Origin: Thalassotalea marina
Lineage (GTDB): Bacteria; Pseudomonadota; Gammaproteobacteria; Enterobacterales; Alteromonadaceae
DNA length: 64,000 nt
Reading direction: 5' to 3'
NCBI RefSeq assembly: GCF_014656435.1
Contig: NZ_BNCK01000003.1
Span: 372,001-436,000 of the forward strand
Part shown: in pieces, positions 1-9,513 of the stretch
Layout of the letters: each line of letters begins with the position of its first letter
Position numbering within the stretch: the first letter of the stretch is position 1
Notes under the pieces: model-generated
The model's input: the letters and a program-made list of their open reading frames with translations, nothing else
Told to the model about the DNA's origin: nothing
Database searches by the model: none
Program-made: the position numbers and the translations under genes

Positions 1-2
1 AT

Positions 3-1193
3 GCGGACTTAGTGTTAAACCTTACCCCTGACAAGCAACATACCTCAGTGGTCAACGCAGTAATGCCATTGATGAAACAGGGCGCTACGTTAGCCTATTC
101 TCACGGTTTTAATATCGTTGAAGAAGGCATGCAAGTTCGTTCCGATCTTACCGTTATCATGGTTGCGCCGAAATGCCCAGGCACTGAAGTTCGTGAAGAA
201 TATAAGCGTGGTTTTGGTGTACCAACCTTAATTGCTGTTCATCCTGAAAATGATCCACAAGGCAACGGTTTAGCAATTGCCAAAGCATACGCGTCGGCGA
301 CAGGTGGTGACCGTGCGGGCGTTCTAGAATCGTCATTTATTGCCGAAGTTAAATCTGACTTAATGGGTGAACAAACCATTTTATGTGGCATGTTACAAAC
401 TGCTGCTGTGTTAGGCCATGAACATATGGTGGCACAAGGAATGAACCCAGGTTACGCACGTAAGCTGTTACAATATGGTATTGAAGTAGTAACTGAAGGC
501 TTAAAACATGGTGGTATTACCAACATGATGGATCGCCTATCAAATCCTGCAAAAATTCGTGCTTTTGACATGTCTGAGCAACTAAAAGGTATTCTTCGCC
601 CATTATTTGAAAAACACATGGACGACATCATTGAAGGTGTATTTTCATCTACCATGATGGAAGATTGGGCCAATGACGATGCCAACTTATTAAAATGGCG
701 TGAACAAACTGCCGAAACAAGTTTTGAACAAGCACCAGATTGTGAAGAAGAAATTAGTGAACAAGAATACTACGATAAAGGCATTTTTGTTGTTGCTATG
801 GTCAAAGCAGGTGTTGAGCTGGCGTTTGAATCTATGGTTGCTGCTGGCATTATTGAAGAATCGGCTTATTACGAGTCACTGCATGAAACGCCACTTATTG
901 CTAACTGTATCGCTCGCAACAAGTTATATGAAATGAACGTTGTTATTTCTGATACTGCAGAATACGGTAACTATTTATTTACTCAAGCAGCACAACCTAT
1001 GCTGAAGGAATTTGTCAGCCAATTATCACTGGAAGATTTAGGCAAGGGCTTAGCTGATACATCAAATGGTGTTGATAATATTCGCCTAATCGAAGTAAAT
1101 GAAGCGATTCGCAATCACGGTGTTGAAACCATAGGTAAAGAACTACGTGGTTACATGACTGATATGAAGCGTATCGTAGAAGCGAGTTTATAA
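3..1193 (+). CDS. ilvC: Ketol-acid reductoisomerase, 5'-partial
   Basis: Second common enzyme of branched-chain amino-acid synthesis: NADPH- and Mg-dependent isomerisation and reduction of acetolactate or acetohydroxybutyrate, in the cytoplasm. The reading frame is open to the left edge, so the first part of the NADP-binding domain is missing; the visible part starts at [12 protein letters not shown], continues through [11 protein letters not shown], and holds the metal-binding helix motif [13 protein letters not shown]. About 396 residues are present, and the second, duplicated knotted domain ([11 protein letters not shown]) shows this is the long class II form of about 490 residues as in E. 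coli. A double hairpin follows the stop codon. Family assignment is secure; the start lies outside the window. Confidence 0.97.
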   Translation, partial: ADLVLNLTPDKQHTSVVNAVMPLMKQGATLAYSHGFNIVEEGMQVRSDLTVIMVAPKCPGTEVREEYKRGFGVPTLIAVHPENDPQGNGLAIAKAYASATGGDRAGVLESSFIAEVKSDLMGEQTILCGMLQTAAVLGHEHMVAQGMNPGYARKLLQYGIEVVTEGLKHGGITNMMDRLSNPAKIRAFDMSEQLKGILRPLFEKHMDDIIEGVFSSTMMEDWANDDANLLKWREQTAETSFEQAPDCEEEISEQEYYDKGIFVVAMVKAGVELAFESMVAAGIIEESAYYESLHETPLIANCIARNKLYEMNVVISDTAEYGNYLFTQAAQPMLKEFVSQLSLEDLGKGLADTSNGVDNIRLIEVNEAIRNHGVETIGKELRGYMTDMKRIVEASL

Positions 1194-1214
1194 AACTCAA
1201 TCAGTAATTTGTTT

Positions 1215-1278
1215 ACTAAAAACTAAAAGTTTTTAGTGTAAAACCGATATGAGCAATGTGACTGATATCGGTTTTTTA
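1215..1278 (+). terminator. Tandem hairpins with terminator behind ilvC
   Basis: Two perfect 10-bp inverted repeats lie back to back 20 bases after the ilvC stop. The first is ACTAAAAACT/AGTTTTTAGT at 1215-1224 and 1228-1237 with a 3-base loop. The second is AAACCGATAT/ATATCGGTTT at 1241-1250 and 1265-1274 and runs into TTTTTT, the form of a Rho-independent terminator. The ATG at 1249, the first in the ppnP reading frame, lies inside the second stem. Confidence 0.75.
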
Positions 1279-1311
1279 TTGCCTAAAACCCAAATGATAG
1301 AGGACTTTCTG

Positions 1312-1626
1312 GTGACAACTTTTGAAAATGTTAGTGTTGAAAAACAGGCCAATGTTTACTTTGACGGTAAAGTCACAAGTCGCACCATAAACTTTGCAGA
1401 TGGCAGTCATAAAACCCTAGGTATTATGCAAATAGGTTTGTACCAATTTAGTACACATAAAGCAGAACTTATGGAAATTTTATCCGGACAAGTTGAAGTA
1501 AAAATTAATGGAGAAAATCAGTGGCACCTTTTTCAGGCTGGGGAATGCTTTAACATTCCAGCAAATTCAGGCTTTGAAATTCATGCGATTGCATTAACAG
1601 ATTACTGCTGTACTTTTATTGATTAA
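1312..1626 (+). CDS. ppnP: Pyrimidine/purine nucleoside phosphorylase (PpnP/YaiE family)
   Basis: Small cupin-fold phosphorylase that splits a broad range of nucleosides to base and ribose-1-phosphate in salvage. The protein of about 104 residues matches the DUF1255/YaiE family: YFDGKVTSRTINF near the N-terminus, a central LMEILSGQVEVKI strand pair, and an AGECFNIPANSGFEI cupin motif near the end. The frame is open from 1249, but that ATG lies in the ilvC terminator stem. I chose the GTG at 1312, which has AGAGG eight bases before it and gives the usual family length; an ATG at 1294 is the alternative. It is a monocistronic gene followed by a long non-coding gap. Confidence 0.9.
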   Translation: MTTFENVSVEKQANVYFDGKVTSRTINFADGSHKTLGIMQIGLYQFSTHKAELMEILSGQVEVKINGENQWHLFQAGECFNIPANSGFEIHAIALTDYCCTFID

Positions 1627-2068
1627 CATAAATTAACCTCAGCTTCGCACAAGCAATGCGTTTATAGGTGCTATTTTTACTGACTTCTGCGTTATTTTGA
1701 AGCGAAATAGCTAGCTATTCCTGCTGCAAAATGCCTTGAATTCAGACAAAAATATCGACCTAGAAATTTAAGAGACTGCTAACTTATTGTTTTCTTTGAT
1801 TTAGCACTACTTCTTAAACAAACCTGAGGTTAAATTAATCTCAGATTAGTTTATTGCTGCAAAGAACAAAAATGATAACTAATCTGTGATACACCCAGCG
1901 CAATTTCATAAAGTTTTATACCCACTTTAGTCAATTTCATATTTTTTAATTGGTGATCAACTCAAAAGTAGCACAAGATGGCACCTCTACCACCAAATCG
2001 AAGTGCTGCTGTTGATAAAGCCTAAAGACATTAAAAGTTATCCATATCACATTGGTAACTCACACCAC
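1627..2068. other. Gene-free stretch between ppnP and the ToxR-like gene
   Basis: The 442 bases hold no ORF with family resemblance. They contain the imperfect palindrome at 1689-1735 and an inverted pair TAACCTCA (near 1629) / TGAGGTTA (near 1825) about 190 bases apart. Both flanking genes end here (convergent), so transcription termination would be expected, but I see no clear hairpin with a T-run. Confidence 0.5.
1689..1735. repeat. Imperfect intergenic palindrome, possible dispersed repeat unit
   Basis: The core AATAGCTAGCTATT at 1706-1719 is a perfect 14-bp palindrome. The flanks continue the dyad imperfectly: TTTTG on the left pairs with CAAAA on the right, giving a stem of about 20 bp with mismatches. 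The shape resembles the short REP-like intergenic palindromes of alteromonads, but only one copy is visible here, so its repeat nature is inferred. Confidence 0.4.
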
Positions 2069-3604
2069 CTAATGCATTTCGTAATAGTGGCGCTCTGCTA
2101 ACCATGCGGAAATTCTAGCTTGCCATAAGGCATTGTTAGCCTGTTTTGCGATGGCCATAGCTTGTTGGGCATATTTGGTTGACTCATCGACTTTCCCCAA
2201 CTGTTTATCCCGATAAGCTTTGGCCATCAAAATCGCCACTTTATTTGTGGCTGCACCGTGCTGATCAGCAATTTTTTCAGCGCTTTCAAAATACTGCTGA
2301 CTCAATTTTTCCTTTTGTTCAGCACTCGCTACTAACGCCAATTCAATTAAAGCGGTTGTTTGGCTATAGTTATTCACTATCGTTTGATGGTAAGTTAATG
2401 CATCGTTTAAGTACGACTTTGCCTCTTGATATTGTTGTTGCAATCGCTTTATTTTACCTAACTCTTCATACGCATAAGCCAAAAATAATAACTCATCGTG
2501 CGCTTTGGTTAATGCGACCACTTGCAATAAATGCTGCTCTGCTTCTAAAAAGTTTGGTTGTGGTTGACCATTAATAATCAATGCCGCCAATAATAGCTGG
2601 CTGCGTATTTGCTCTTTATAATTTTGCTGCTCAACAGCTTTAACAACATTTTCTTCAAGCAAGGTTTTACCTAAAGTTTGCTGATTGGCATTTACTTTAC
2701 TTGCCGCCAACATGCGTCTAGCAATTAGAAAATCTTCATTATCATGTAAGGCGGACTTGAAAAGTGACGCTGCGGCTTCGTACTCTCGATAATAATACAG
2801 CTCTATGCCACGCGATAACGCTTCATACTTAAAGTTGCTTTTAATACTGGCAGTGCCATTTTCTTGAGTATTTATGTCAAATCGGTTGGCGAGTTGTTCG
2901 GTAAATCGTATAAAAATATCATCAATAGAAGAGCCAAATTCAACACCACGTTCTTCACCATGAGGCAAAAACAGGGTGTAATCTAATTGAAAGTCTTCAG
3001 GATAACCATGCAGGCGAGTATACACTAAGACATCGACGTCTTTTTTTGCTTTATAGTCATCACGCTGCTCAGCTGAAATAACCTTCACTTGTTTATAACT
3101 TGCCATTAAGTCGTGTAATTGCTGGCTGCCTTTAGTTGGTAGCCAGTCGTGAACAGCATCAGGAATAGCATTTTCTACCGGCAAAAATGCCATGGTCAAA
3201 TGTGGTGAGGGTGCATCGCTTTGACGAATCATCAGATAACTGACGCATAATATAGCCACCAGTATACTTACTGCAGCAAACAATAATCGATTTCTACGCT
3301 GCTTGCTTTTGATTATCTCGATGTCGGCAACCCATTGATAACCTTTTTTAGGGTAGGTTTTTATGCAATCACTACCCAGTAAAGCGCGAATCTCTTTGAT
3401 CGATTGCACCAAAACTTGTTCTTGAACAACCACATCAGACCAAACAGTATTTAATAAGGCCTCTTTGGTGACAATTTGCTCTTGATGGTTAATCAAATAC
3501 TGTAAAACCTGTAACGTTTTTGCGCGAATATTTATTTTTTCGCCCGCCTTAACCGCATATCCAGCTGTTAAATTTAAAGCAACCCGATTAACCGTAAACT
3601 GCAT
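2069..3604 (-). CDS. ToxR/CadC-like membrane-bound transcriptional regulator with TPR-like periplasmic domain
   Basis: 511 residues in three parts. Residues 1-97 are an OmpR-type winged helix (Trans_reg_C) with recognition region VQEQVLVQSIKEIRALLG and the typical YPKKGYQW ending. One membrane helix follows basic KSKQRRNR at about 107-125. The rest, predicted periplasmic, has an early alpha/beta part and then helical repeats (from about 255) of TPR character. Such proteins bind DNA while anchored in the membrane and sense periplasmic or membrane signals. The start lies 10 bases after the proA stop, so it is probably the last gene of a proB-proA-regulator operon. The target genes and signal are unknown. 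Confidence 0.85.
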   Translation of the reverse strand: MQFTVNRVALNLTAGYAVKAGEKINIRAKTLQVLQYLINHQEQIVTKEALLNTVWSDVVVQEQVLVQSIKEIRALLGSDCIKTYPKKGYQWVADIEIIKSKQRRNRLLFAAVSILVAILCVSYLMIRQSDAPSPHLTMAFLPVENAIPDAVHDWLPTKGSQQLHDLMASYKQVKVISAEQRDDYKAKKDVDVLVYTRLHGYPEDFQLDYTLFLPHGEERGVEFGSSIDDIFIRFTEQLANRFDINTQENGTASIKSNFKYEALSRGIELYYYREYEAAASLFKSALHDNEDFLIARRMLAASKVNANQQTLGKTLLEENVVKAVEQQNYKEQIRSQLLLAALIINGQPQPNFLEAEQHLLQVVALTKAHDELLFLAYAYEELGKIKRLQQQYQEAKSYLNDALTYHQTIVNNYSQTTALIELALVASAEQKEKLSQQYFESAEKIADQHGAATNKVAILMAKAYRDKQLGKVDESTKYAQQAMAIAKQANNALWQARISAWLAERHYYEMH

Positions 3605-3614
3605 GATTCTCTGT

Positions 3615-4865
3615 TTAATCTCTTATTTGTCCGTCTCCTATCACAATAAACTTTTCCGTGGTTAGAGACTGCAGCCCCATGGGGCCGTAAGCGTGTAATT
3701 TGCTAGTTGATATGCCAATTTCAGAGCCTAACCCTAATTGCCCACCATCAGAAAAACGTGATGAGGCATTGGCCATGACCACCGAAGAGTTTATGTTGCG
3801 AATAAATCTTTGGCAACGACTTGTATCTTGACTAACGATAACTTCCGTATGATCTGATGTAAATTCATTAATATGATCAATCGCTTGTTCAAAGCCATCT
3901 ACCACACGAATAGCGATTTCTGGCGCTAAGTATTCAGCGTGGTAATCAGCCGCCGACGCCAATAGTGCCCCATTAAAAAAATGTAAGCTTTTGTCGCAAG
4001 CATGCACTTTCACCTGATGTTGCGCTAACGTTTGGCTCACCATAGGCAAAAACGTGTCGGCAATATTTTGGTGAACCAATAAGGTTTCAAACGCATTACA
4101 GGCACTTGGCTTTTGAACTTTACCATTAACTAATATATTCAGCGCTTTGGTCAAATCGGCAAACTTGTCGACATAAAGATGACAAACACCTTTAAAATGT
4201 TGAATGACTGGGATTTGGCTGTTTTCAGTTACGTAACGAATTAGCCCCTCACCACCTCGCGGTATGACGAGATCAATTGATTCTCTGAGTGTAATCAATT
4301 GTTCAATCACTTCGCGGCTTGTGTCCGGTACAATAGAAACAACATTTTTATCAATACCCAGCTGTTCAAGTGCTTGATGTAAACATTGAGCAATAGCAAG
4401 GTTACTATAAATAGCTTCAGAGCCGCCTCGTAAAATAGTGGCATTTCCAGACTTTATCGATAAAGCCGCCGCTTCGGCCGTTACATTAGGGCGAGCTTCA
4501 TAGATCATAGCAATAACCCCCAATGGGATACGCATTTTACCTACTTGAATACCATTGGGTCTAAGCGCCATGTTGGCAATATTTCCTATGGGATCAGGTA
4601 GTGCAACAATCTCCCGAATCGCCTTTGCAATATCTGCGATTCGCTCAGGTGTAAGTAACAAGCGATCTAACATCGCATCACTTAAGCCTTTGTCTCTTCC
4701 TGCACTAATATCTTTGGCGTTTTCAGCTAAAATAGCTTGTTCATTGGTTTCAATAAGTTCGGCCATTCGTTCTAACAAATGGTTCTTTTGTTCACTGGTT
4801 TGTTGTGCAATATTGCGTGATGCAATTTTTACAGCTTTGGCATTTTTAGCGATATCAAATGACAT
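3615..4865 (-). CDS. proA: Glutamate-5-semialdehyde dehydrogenase (gamma-glutamyl phosphate reductase)
   Basis: Second step of proline synthesis: NADPH-dependent reduction of gamma-glutamyl phosphate to glutamate-5-semialdehyde. 416 residues from the ATG at 4865, the usual length (E. coli 417). Visible motifs: IPLGVIAMIYEARPNVT, the GNATILRGGSEA loop, the catalytic cysteine in KPSACNAFETLL and the C-terminal SSRFSDGGQLGLGSEIGIS. The frame extends 25 codons further upstream into the proB end, but MSFDIAKNA is the normal family N-terminus and avoids the overlap. It lies 37 bases behind proB in the classical proBA order. Confidence 0.97.
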   Translation of the reverse strand: MSFDIAKNAKAVKIASRNIAQQTSEQKNHLLERMAELIETNEQAILAENAKDISAGRDKGLSDAMLDRLLLTPERIADIAKAIREIVALPDPIGNIANMALRPNGIQVGKMRIPLGVIAMIYEARPNVTAEAAALSIKSGNATILRGGSEAIYSNLAIAQCLHQALEQLGIDKNVVSIVPDTSREVIEQLITLRESIDLVIPRGGEGLIRYVTENSQIPVIQHFKGVCHLYVDKFADLTKALNILVNGKVQKPSACNAFETLLVHQNIADTFLPMVSQTLAQHQVKVHACDKSLHFFNGALLASAADYHAEYLAPEIAIRVVDGFEQAIDHINEFTSDHTEVIVSQDTSRCQRFIRNINSSVVMANASSRFSDGGQLGLGSEIGISTSKLHAYGPMGLQSLTTEKFIVIGDGQIRD

Positions 4866-4902
4866 AAAATTACTCGTTATTATTTGCTGTTTAACGTTTA
4901 AA

Positions 4903-6006
4903 TTAAGTTGATAAAACGACGAGATCATCGCGATGTACAACCACCTTACTAGGGCAATACCCTAAAACGTCGGTGATTTTTTCACTATTAACCCCTTTGA
5001 TCTGCACCAGTTCTTGCGCGCTATATTGACAAATACCTTTGGCAATAACTTGCTCAGATTGATGATCAATAAGATCAATAGAATCGCCATTGGCAAACTG
5101 GCCTCGACAATTGATCACCCCCGATGCCAATAATGACGCTCCTTTGTTTAACACAGCATCAACCGCCCCAGTATCTAACACGATTTGCCCACTACTTTTT
5201 AACGTATGTTTTAACCAATGCTTTCTTGCTCGTGTTGCACCGTGTTTGGCCAAAAACCAAGTACCAGGATTCAGCCCCTTGAGTAACTGATCAAAATTTT
5301 CACTATTGCTGCCATTGATGATGTAAGTCTCAATACCATTTTCTACCGCCTTTTCAGCCGCTTGAATTTTGGTTTTCATACCGCCAGTGGCAATATGATT
5401 ATTGGTGCTACCCGCCATCGCATATATCGCAGGTGTAATTTCATCAATTTGAGGAATTAATGTTGCATCACTGTTAGTTCTGGGGTCTTTATCAAAAACG
5501 CCATCAACATCACTTAAAATAAACAGTGCATCTGCTTCACTTACCAAAGCCACCAGCGCTGCTAAATTGTCGTTGTCACCGACCTTCAGCTCTTCAGTGG
5601 CAACGGTATCATTTTCATTGACGATAGGAATACTACCGTTTTCCAGTAAAATTCTGATGGTATTTTTAATATTGATATAACGTTGACGATCTTTCAGATC
5701 ACCATGAGTAATGAGTAACTGGGCACATGGCACATCAAAAAAACGTTGCCAGTTAGCCATCATTTGCATTTGGCCAACAGCCGCCATTGCTTGTTTAGTG
5801 GGGATAGAGGGTACGGGAGAGCCGTGGCGAATGAGCTGTCTTCCAGCAGCTACACTACCTGATGAAACGATAATAATCTCTTTGCCTGCCTGCTGACATT
5901 GGGTAATAAAGCGAGCAATCGATAATAAATGTTTACCGCTGCAGCCATTTTTGTCTGGTGCCACCAAGGCACTGCCAATCTTGATGACAGCCCGTTTAAA
6001 CTTCAT
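4903..6006 (-). CDS. proB: Glutamate 5-kinase
   Basis: First step of proline synthesis: ATP-dependent phosphorylation of glutamate, normally inhibited by proline. 367 residues: amino-acid kinase domain (about 1-255) starting KRAVIKIGSALVAP, with SSGSVAAGRQ, NENDTVATEELKVGDND and the ATGGMKTKIQAAEKA motif, then a C-terminal PUA domain (about 275-360). The start has GGGGGAG eight bases before the ATG. The gene heads the proBA operon. The 278 bases upstream, shared with the divergent acyltransferase gene, must hold both promoters. Confidence 0.97.
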   Translation of the reverse strand: MKFKRAVIKIGSALVAPDKNGCSGKHLLSIARFITQCQQAGKEIIIVSSGSVAAGRQLIRHGSPVPSIPTKQAMAAVGQMQMMANWQRFFDVPCAQLLITHGDLKDRQRYINIKNTIRILLENGSIPIVNENDTVATEELKVGDNDNLAALVALVSEADALFILSDVDGVFDKDPRTNSDATLIPQIDEITPAIYAMAGSTNNHIATGGMKTKIQAAEKAVENGIETYIINGSNSENFDQLLKGLNPGTWFLAKHGATRARKHWLKHTLKSSGQIVLDTGAVDAVLNKGASLLASGVINCRGQFANGDSIDLIDHQSEQVIAKGICQYSAQELVQIKGVNSEKITDVLGYCPSKVVVHRDDLVVLST

Positions 6007-6284
6007 GTTTTCTCCCCCTTTATAATCACTATGAGCATCTGCTATCTAAGCAAAAGTTGCAACGGATAATTGTAGTTTTATTAGACAAGTTCGGTCTTTT
6101 TACTGATTTAAAGCAATAACGCGATAAAGAGCTATGTTTTTGACGATAAAGTGATGGATTTTAGTCAAACAACAAATAGCTTAATTAAAAAAGGTGATTA
6201 TTTGTTCAATCAATAAAATTTAGCTGAAAGGTAATTGGATTAGCTTTATCATAAGCCCATAAGAAACTCTCAAGAAATGGCAAG

Positions 6285-7187
6285 ATGTTAAACTTTTTAC
6301 CTAGCCCGATAACTGGATTGTTATCCTTTCTTTTTTACACAATAAATACCTTGTTTTGGTTAGTTCCAATTATCATTTTTTCTATTTTAAAGGCTTTGTT
6401 ACCATTTGATGCTTGGCGAACTTTTTTCAGTTATTTACTCGATCGTATGGCAAGCAACTGGGTTGCATTAAACACAGTTAACCAAAAAATCTTTATACCT
6501 ACCAAAATAAAAATCTCTGGTTTAGAAAAGCTAGAAAAAAAACAATGGTATTTAGTGATTGCTAACCATCAGTCTTGGGTCGATATTTTAATTCTTCAGC
6601 GAGTACTGCGGGGTAAAGTGCCGTTTTTAAAGTTCTTTTTAAAGAAAGAATTGCTATACGTACCTTTTTTAGGCATTGCTTGGTGGGCACTAGATTTCCC
6701 TTTTATGAAGCGTTACAGCCAAAGCTTTGTGAAAAAAAATCCACATCTTAAAGGTAAAGATATGGAAACTACCCGAAAAGCATGTGAAAAGTTCAAATAC
6801 AAACCGGTAAGTGTAATGAGCTTTATTGAAGGTACTCGTTTTACCGAAGGAAAACATAAAAAGCAGCAATCACCTTATAAACATTTATTAAAACCTAAGG
6901 CAGGTGGCATAGGTTTTGTTATGACAGCAATGGGTGAGCAATTAAATAAAGTATTAGATGTTACCATCTATTACCCTGACAAAATTCCATCGTTTTTAGA
7001 CTTCTTATGTGGAAAGGTAAATAACGTTGAAGTAAACATAGACATCAGAGATATTGATCAAGCGCTGGTTGGCGATTATGTTAACGACAGAGCTTATAAA
7101 ATCCATTTTCAAAAATGGGTTAATACCGTTTGGCAGGAAAAAGATGACAAACTCGAACGGTTGAATAACCAATATCATCAGGAGTAA
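6285..7187 (+). CDS. YihG-family lysophospholipid acyltransferase
   Basis: Membrane-bound PlsC-type acyltransferase that probably transfers an acyl chain to lysophosphatidate or a related lysophospholipid. 300 residues: N-terminal hydrophobic segments (about 10-45), the NHQSWVD box (HX4D catalytic motif, near residue 93) and the FIEGTRFTEGK box (near 178) that binds the glycerol phosphate. The sequence belongs to the YihG/LCLAT1-like branch rather than to PlsC proper. The stop is 3 bases before the ybdG start, whose ribosome-binding site overlaps it, so the two are co-translated. Pairing a lipid enzyme with a tension-gated channel suggests a membrane-stress unit, which is an inference. Confidence 0.88.
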   Translation: MLNFLPSPITGLLSFLFYTINTLFWLVPIIIFSILKALLPFDAWRTFFSYLLDRMASNWVALNTVNQKIFIPTKIKISGLEKLEKKQWYLVIANHQSWVDILILQRVLRGKVPFLKFFLKKELLYVPFLGIAWWALDFPFMKRYSQSFVKKNPHLKGKDMETTRKACEKFKYKPVSVMSFIEGTRFTEGKHKKQQSPYKHLLKPKAGGIGFVMTAMGEQLNKVLDVTIYYPDKIPSFLDFLCGKVNNVEVNIDIRDIDQALVGDYVNDRAYKIHFQKWVNTVWQEKDDKLERLNNQYHQE

Positions 7188-7190
7188 AGG

Positions 7191-8438
7191 ATGAACAGTT
7201 ATCTATCACAATGGTTATCTCAATATGGGGTACAAAAAGCGTATTTATCAATAACCGTTGATTTGGTCGGTAGCTTAGCGATATTTTTGCTGGCAAGTAT
7301 CAGCTATTACATTGCCAAATATAAAATTCTTAACGGCATGGAAAAATGGGTAAAACTCTCAAAAAATAAATGGGATGATTTACTGTATGAACATGCCGTT
7401 TTCTCTAGAGCTTTTGTACTTGTTCCTCTTATTATCACATGGGTTGCTATTCCTCACACCATTAACCAAGACACCTTGTACGCACATTTTATTATTGTGC
7501 TGATTAAAATTGCCATAACCTTTCAGGTTGCACGAACCTTTAGTGCTTTGTTAACTGTGGTCAAGGGCATTTATCAACAGTTAGCTAAATCTAAATATGT
7601 ACCACTGAATGCCGCAATTCAGGTGATTAAGTTAGTTTTTTATTTAGTCGCTTTAATTTTATCTATTTCTTATGTTTTGGATAAATCACCACTATATTTG
7701 TTAAGTGGTTTGGGTGCATTAACCGCCGTTTTATTATTAGTATTTCAAGATACCATTAAAGGGCTAGTTGCCAGTATTCAAATTTCAGCTAACAAAATGG
7801 TAGCCCCCGGCGATTGGATAGAAATGCCACAATATGGCGCCGACGGTGACGTGATTGAAATTGGCTTAAATACGGTAAAAGTACAAAATTTTGATCGCAC
7901 AATTACCACCATTCCAACCTATTCGCTGATCAGCAGTTCTTTTAGAAACTGGCGCGGAATGATTGCCTCAGGTGGACGCAGAATAAAACGCTGCGTATTT
8001 GTTGATGTTGCTAGTATTCGTTTCTATAACGCCGAGGAAATTGAAGATCTAGAATCTATTCATTTAATCTCCGATTATTTAAAAGCGAAAAAGCAAGAAA
8101 TAACCGCATCAAACCAAGCATTAGGGCTTGATGTTGATGATCGATATAACCAGCGTAAATTAACGAATGTTGGTACTTTTCGAGCCTATATACAAGCGTA
8201 TTTAAAGCATCATCCAAAGGTGCATTCTGAAATGACTTGCATGGTAAGGCAACTGCCAACACAAGGCTCTGGTTTACCGATAGAGTTATACTTTTTCAGT
8301 AATGATCAAGATTGGATTAATTACGAAGGCATACAAGCAGATGTTTTTGATCACATTTATGCGATCGCGCCAGTGTTTAAACTAAGAATTTTCCAACATC
8401 CAAGTGGTACTGACTGGCGAGAACGAATTAATAGCTAA
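7191..8438 (+). CDS. ybdG: MscS-type mechanosensitive channel, YbdG family
   Basis: Small-conductance mechanosensitive channel of the inner membrane, opening under hypo-osmotic tension. 415 residues, the same length as E. coli YbdG. Five or so N-terminal membrane helices end in the pore helix (YLLSGLGALTAVLLLVFQDTIKGL), followed by the MscS beta domain with GDWIEMPQYGADGDVIEIGL, TITTIPTYSLISSSFRNW and the YbdG-specific SGGRRIKRCVFVDV. The C-terminal domain has GTFRAYIQAYLKHHP. The close match across the soluble part makes YbdG clearly better than MscS or MscK. It is the second gene of a two-gene unit. Confidence 0.93.
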   Translation: MNSYLSQWLSQYGVQKAYLSITVDLVGSLAIFLLASISYYIAKYKILNGMEKWVKLSKNKWDDLLYEHAVFSRAFVLVPLIITWVAIPHTINQDTLYAHFIIVLIKIAITFQVARTFSALLTVVKGIYQQLAKSKYVPLNAAIQVIKLVFYLVALILSISYVLDKSPLYLLSGLGALTAVLLLVFQDTIKGLVASIQISANKMVAPGDWIEMPQYGADGDVIEIGLNTVKVQNFDRTITTIPTYSLISSSFRNWRGMIASGGRRIKRCVFVDVASIRFYNAEEIEDLESIHLISDYLKAKKQEITASNQALGLDVDDRYNQRKLTNVGTFRAYIQAYLKHHPKVHSEMTCMVRQLPTQGSGLPIELYFFSNDQDWINYEGIQADVFDHIYAIAPVFKLRIFQHPSGTDWRERINS

Positions 8439-8449
8439 GTATTTGCATC

Positions 8450-8473
8450 AGGCAACGCATTTTAGCGTTGCCT
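8450..8473. terminator. Inverted repeat between convergent ybdG and tesB
   Basis: AGGCAACGC/GCGTTGCCT, a perfect 9-bp stem with a 6-base loop, overlaps the tesB stop codon and follows the ybdG stop by 11 bases. There is no T-run on either side, so intrinsic termination is uncertain; it could act as a shared 3' end stem. Confidence 0.45.
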
Positions 8474-9319
8474 AATCACACCTTCTTGCATGGTTGTTGC
8501 CACTAAATGACCTTGTTGATTGAAGATCTGCCCTCTCACCAAGCCTCTACCGCCAACGGTTGTTGGACTTTCCATCACATAAAGTAGCCAATCGTCAAAT
8601 CGAAACGGGCGATGAAACCACATCGCATGGTCGATGGTGGCAATTTGAAAATTTGGTTGCCAGTGGCTCACACCGTGTTTAAACAGTGCTGTTGGTAGAA
8701 AATGAAAGTCAGAAGTATAGGCTAACATATATTTGTGAATACGAGGGTCTTCCGGCAAATTGCCATTGGCTTTTATCCACATATGGCAAATGGGTTCAGC
8801 ACTTTCAGGTTTTATCCAGTTGTATTGCTCAACGGGACGCAATTCAATTGGCTTTTCAGAGAGAAACTTTGCTCTAGATTCTTCTGGAATAAAGGCCTGA
8901 TGATCAAAAATGAAATCACTAAAAGATGGTACCTCGTCAGGTGATGGTACCTCAGGCATGGATGGTTGATGATCAAAACCTTGCTCTTCTTGTTGAAAAG
9001 AGGCTGTCATGTAAAAGATATTTTGGCCATTTTGAATAGCCTTCACACGACGTGTGTTAAAGCTTTTTCCATCGCGGATATTTTCGACTTCATAAACAAC
9101 CGGCTTTTTGGCATCACCTGGACGTAAAAAATAAGAATGTAGTGAATGAATGTGGCGAGATGTTTCAACGGTCTCTTGCGCAGCCGATAACGCTTGTCCC
9201 ATAACTTGCCCACCAAATAATGCTCTAAAACCAAGATCTTGGCTTTGCCCCCTAAATAGACCCTGCTCAATAGGCTCTAACGTTAACAGGTTTAATAAAT
9301 CGTTTAATACTTGACTCAT
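8462..9319 (-). CDS. tesB: Acyl-CoA thioesterase II
   Basis: Cytoplasmic double-hotdog thioesterase that hydrolyses medium- and long-chain acyl-CoA. 285 residues, as E. coli TesB (286). The N-terminal hotdog has LFRGQSQDLGFRALFGGQVMGQAL and HSLHSYFLRPGDAKKPVVYEVE; the C-terminal hotdog has the catalytic region IATIDHAMWFHRPFRFDDWLLY and GRGLVRGQIFNQQGHLVAT. It is a single gene converging on ybdG. The ribosome-binding site is weak. Confidence 0.96.
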   Translation of the reverse strand: MSQVLNDLLNLLTLEPIEQGLFRGQSQDLGFRALFGGQVMGQALSAAQETVETSRHIHSLHSYFLRPGDAKKPVVYEVENIRDGKSFNTRRVKAIQNGQNIFYMTASFQQEEQGFDHQPSMPEVPSPDEVPSFSDFIFDHQAFIPEESRAKFLSEKPIELRPVEQYNWIKPESAEPICHMWIKANGNLPEDPRIHKYMLAYTSDFHFLPTALFKHGVSHWQPNFQIATIDHAMWFHRPFRFDDWLLYVMESPTTVGGRGLVRGQIFNQQGHLVATTMQEGVIRQR

Positions 9320-9513
9320 AATGGAAAAATTATCTGACCAGTTTGTGACAATTATATGTAAGCATTAACCCAAATGAAACCAACAGGTAAAACCAGTTAA
9401 TCTATCAATCAGCGGCATGTAAATATTTACGGTGAATTGTTGAAATTTTAATCTTTTTCATATATTGTCGAAAATACCGTTCGATATAGGACTTACTTGG
9501 TTAAGAGGCACTT

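Noticed and set aside
2179-2574. 131-codon ORF on the + strand
   Set aside because: It is antisense to the TPR-rich part of the ToxR-like gene, has no ribosome-binding site and no recognisable family; a shadow ORF.
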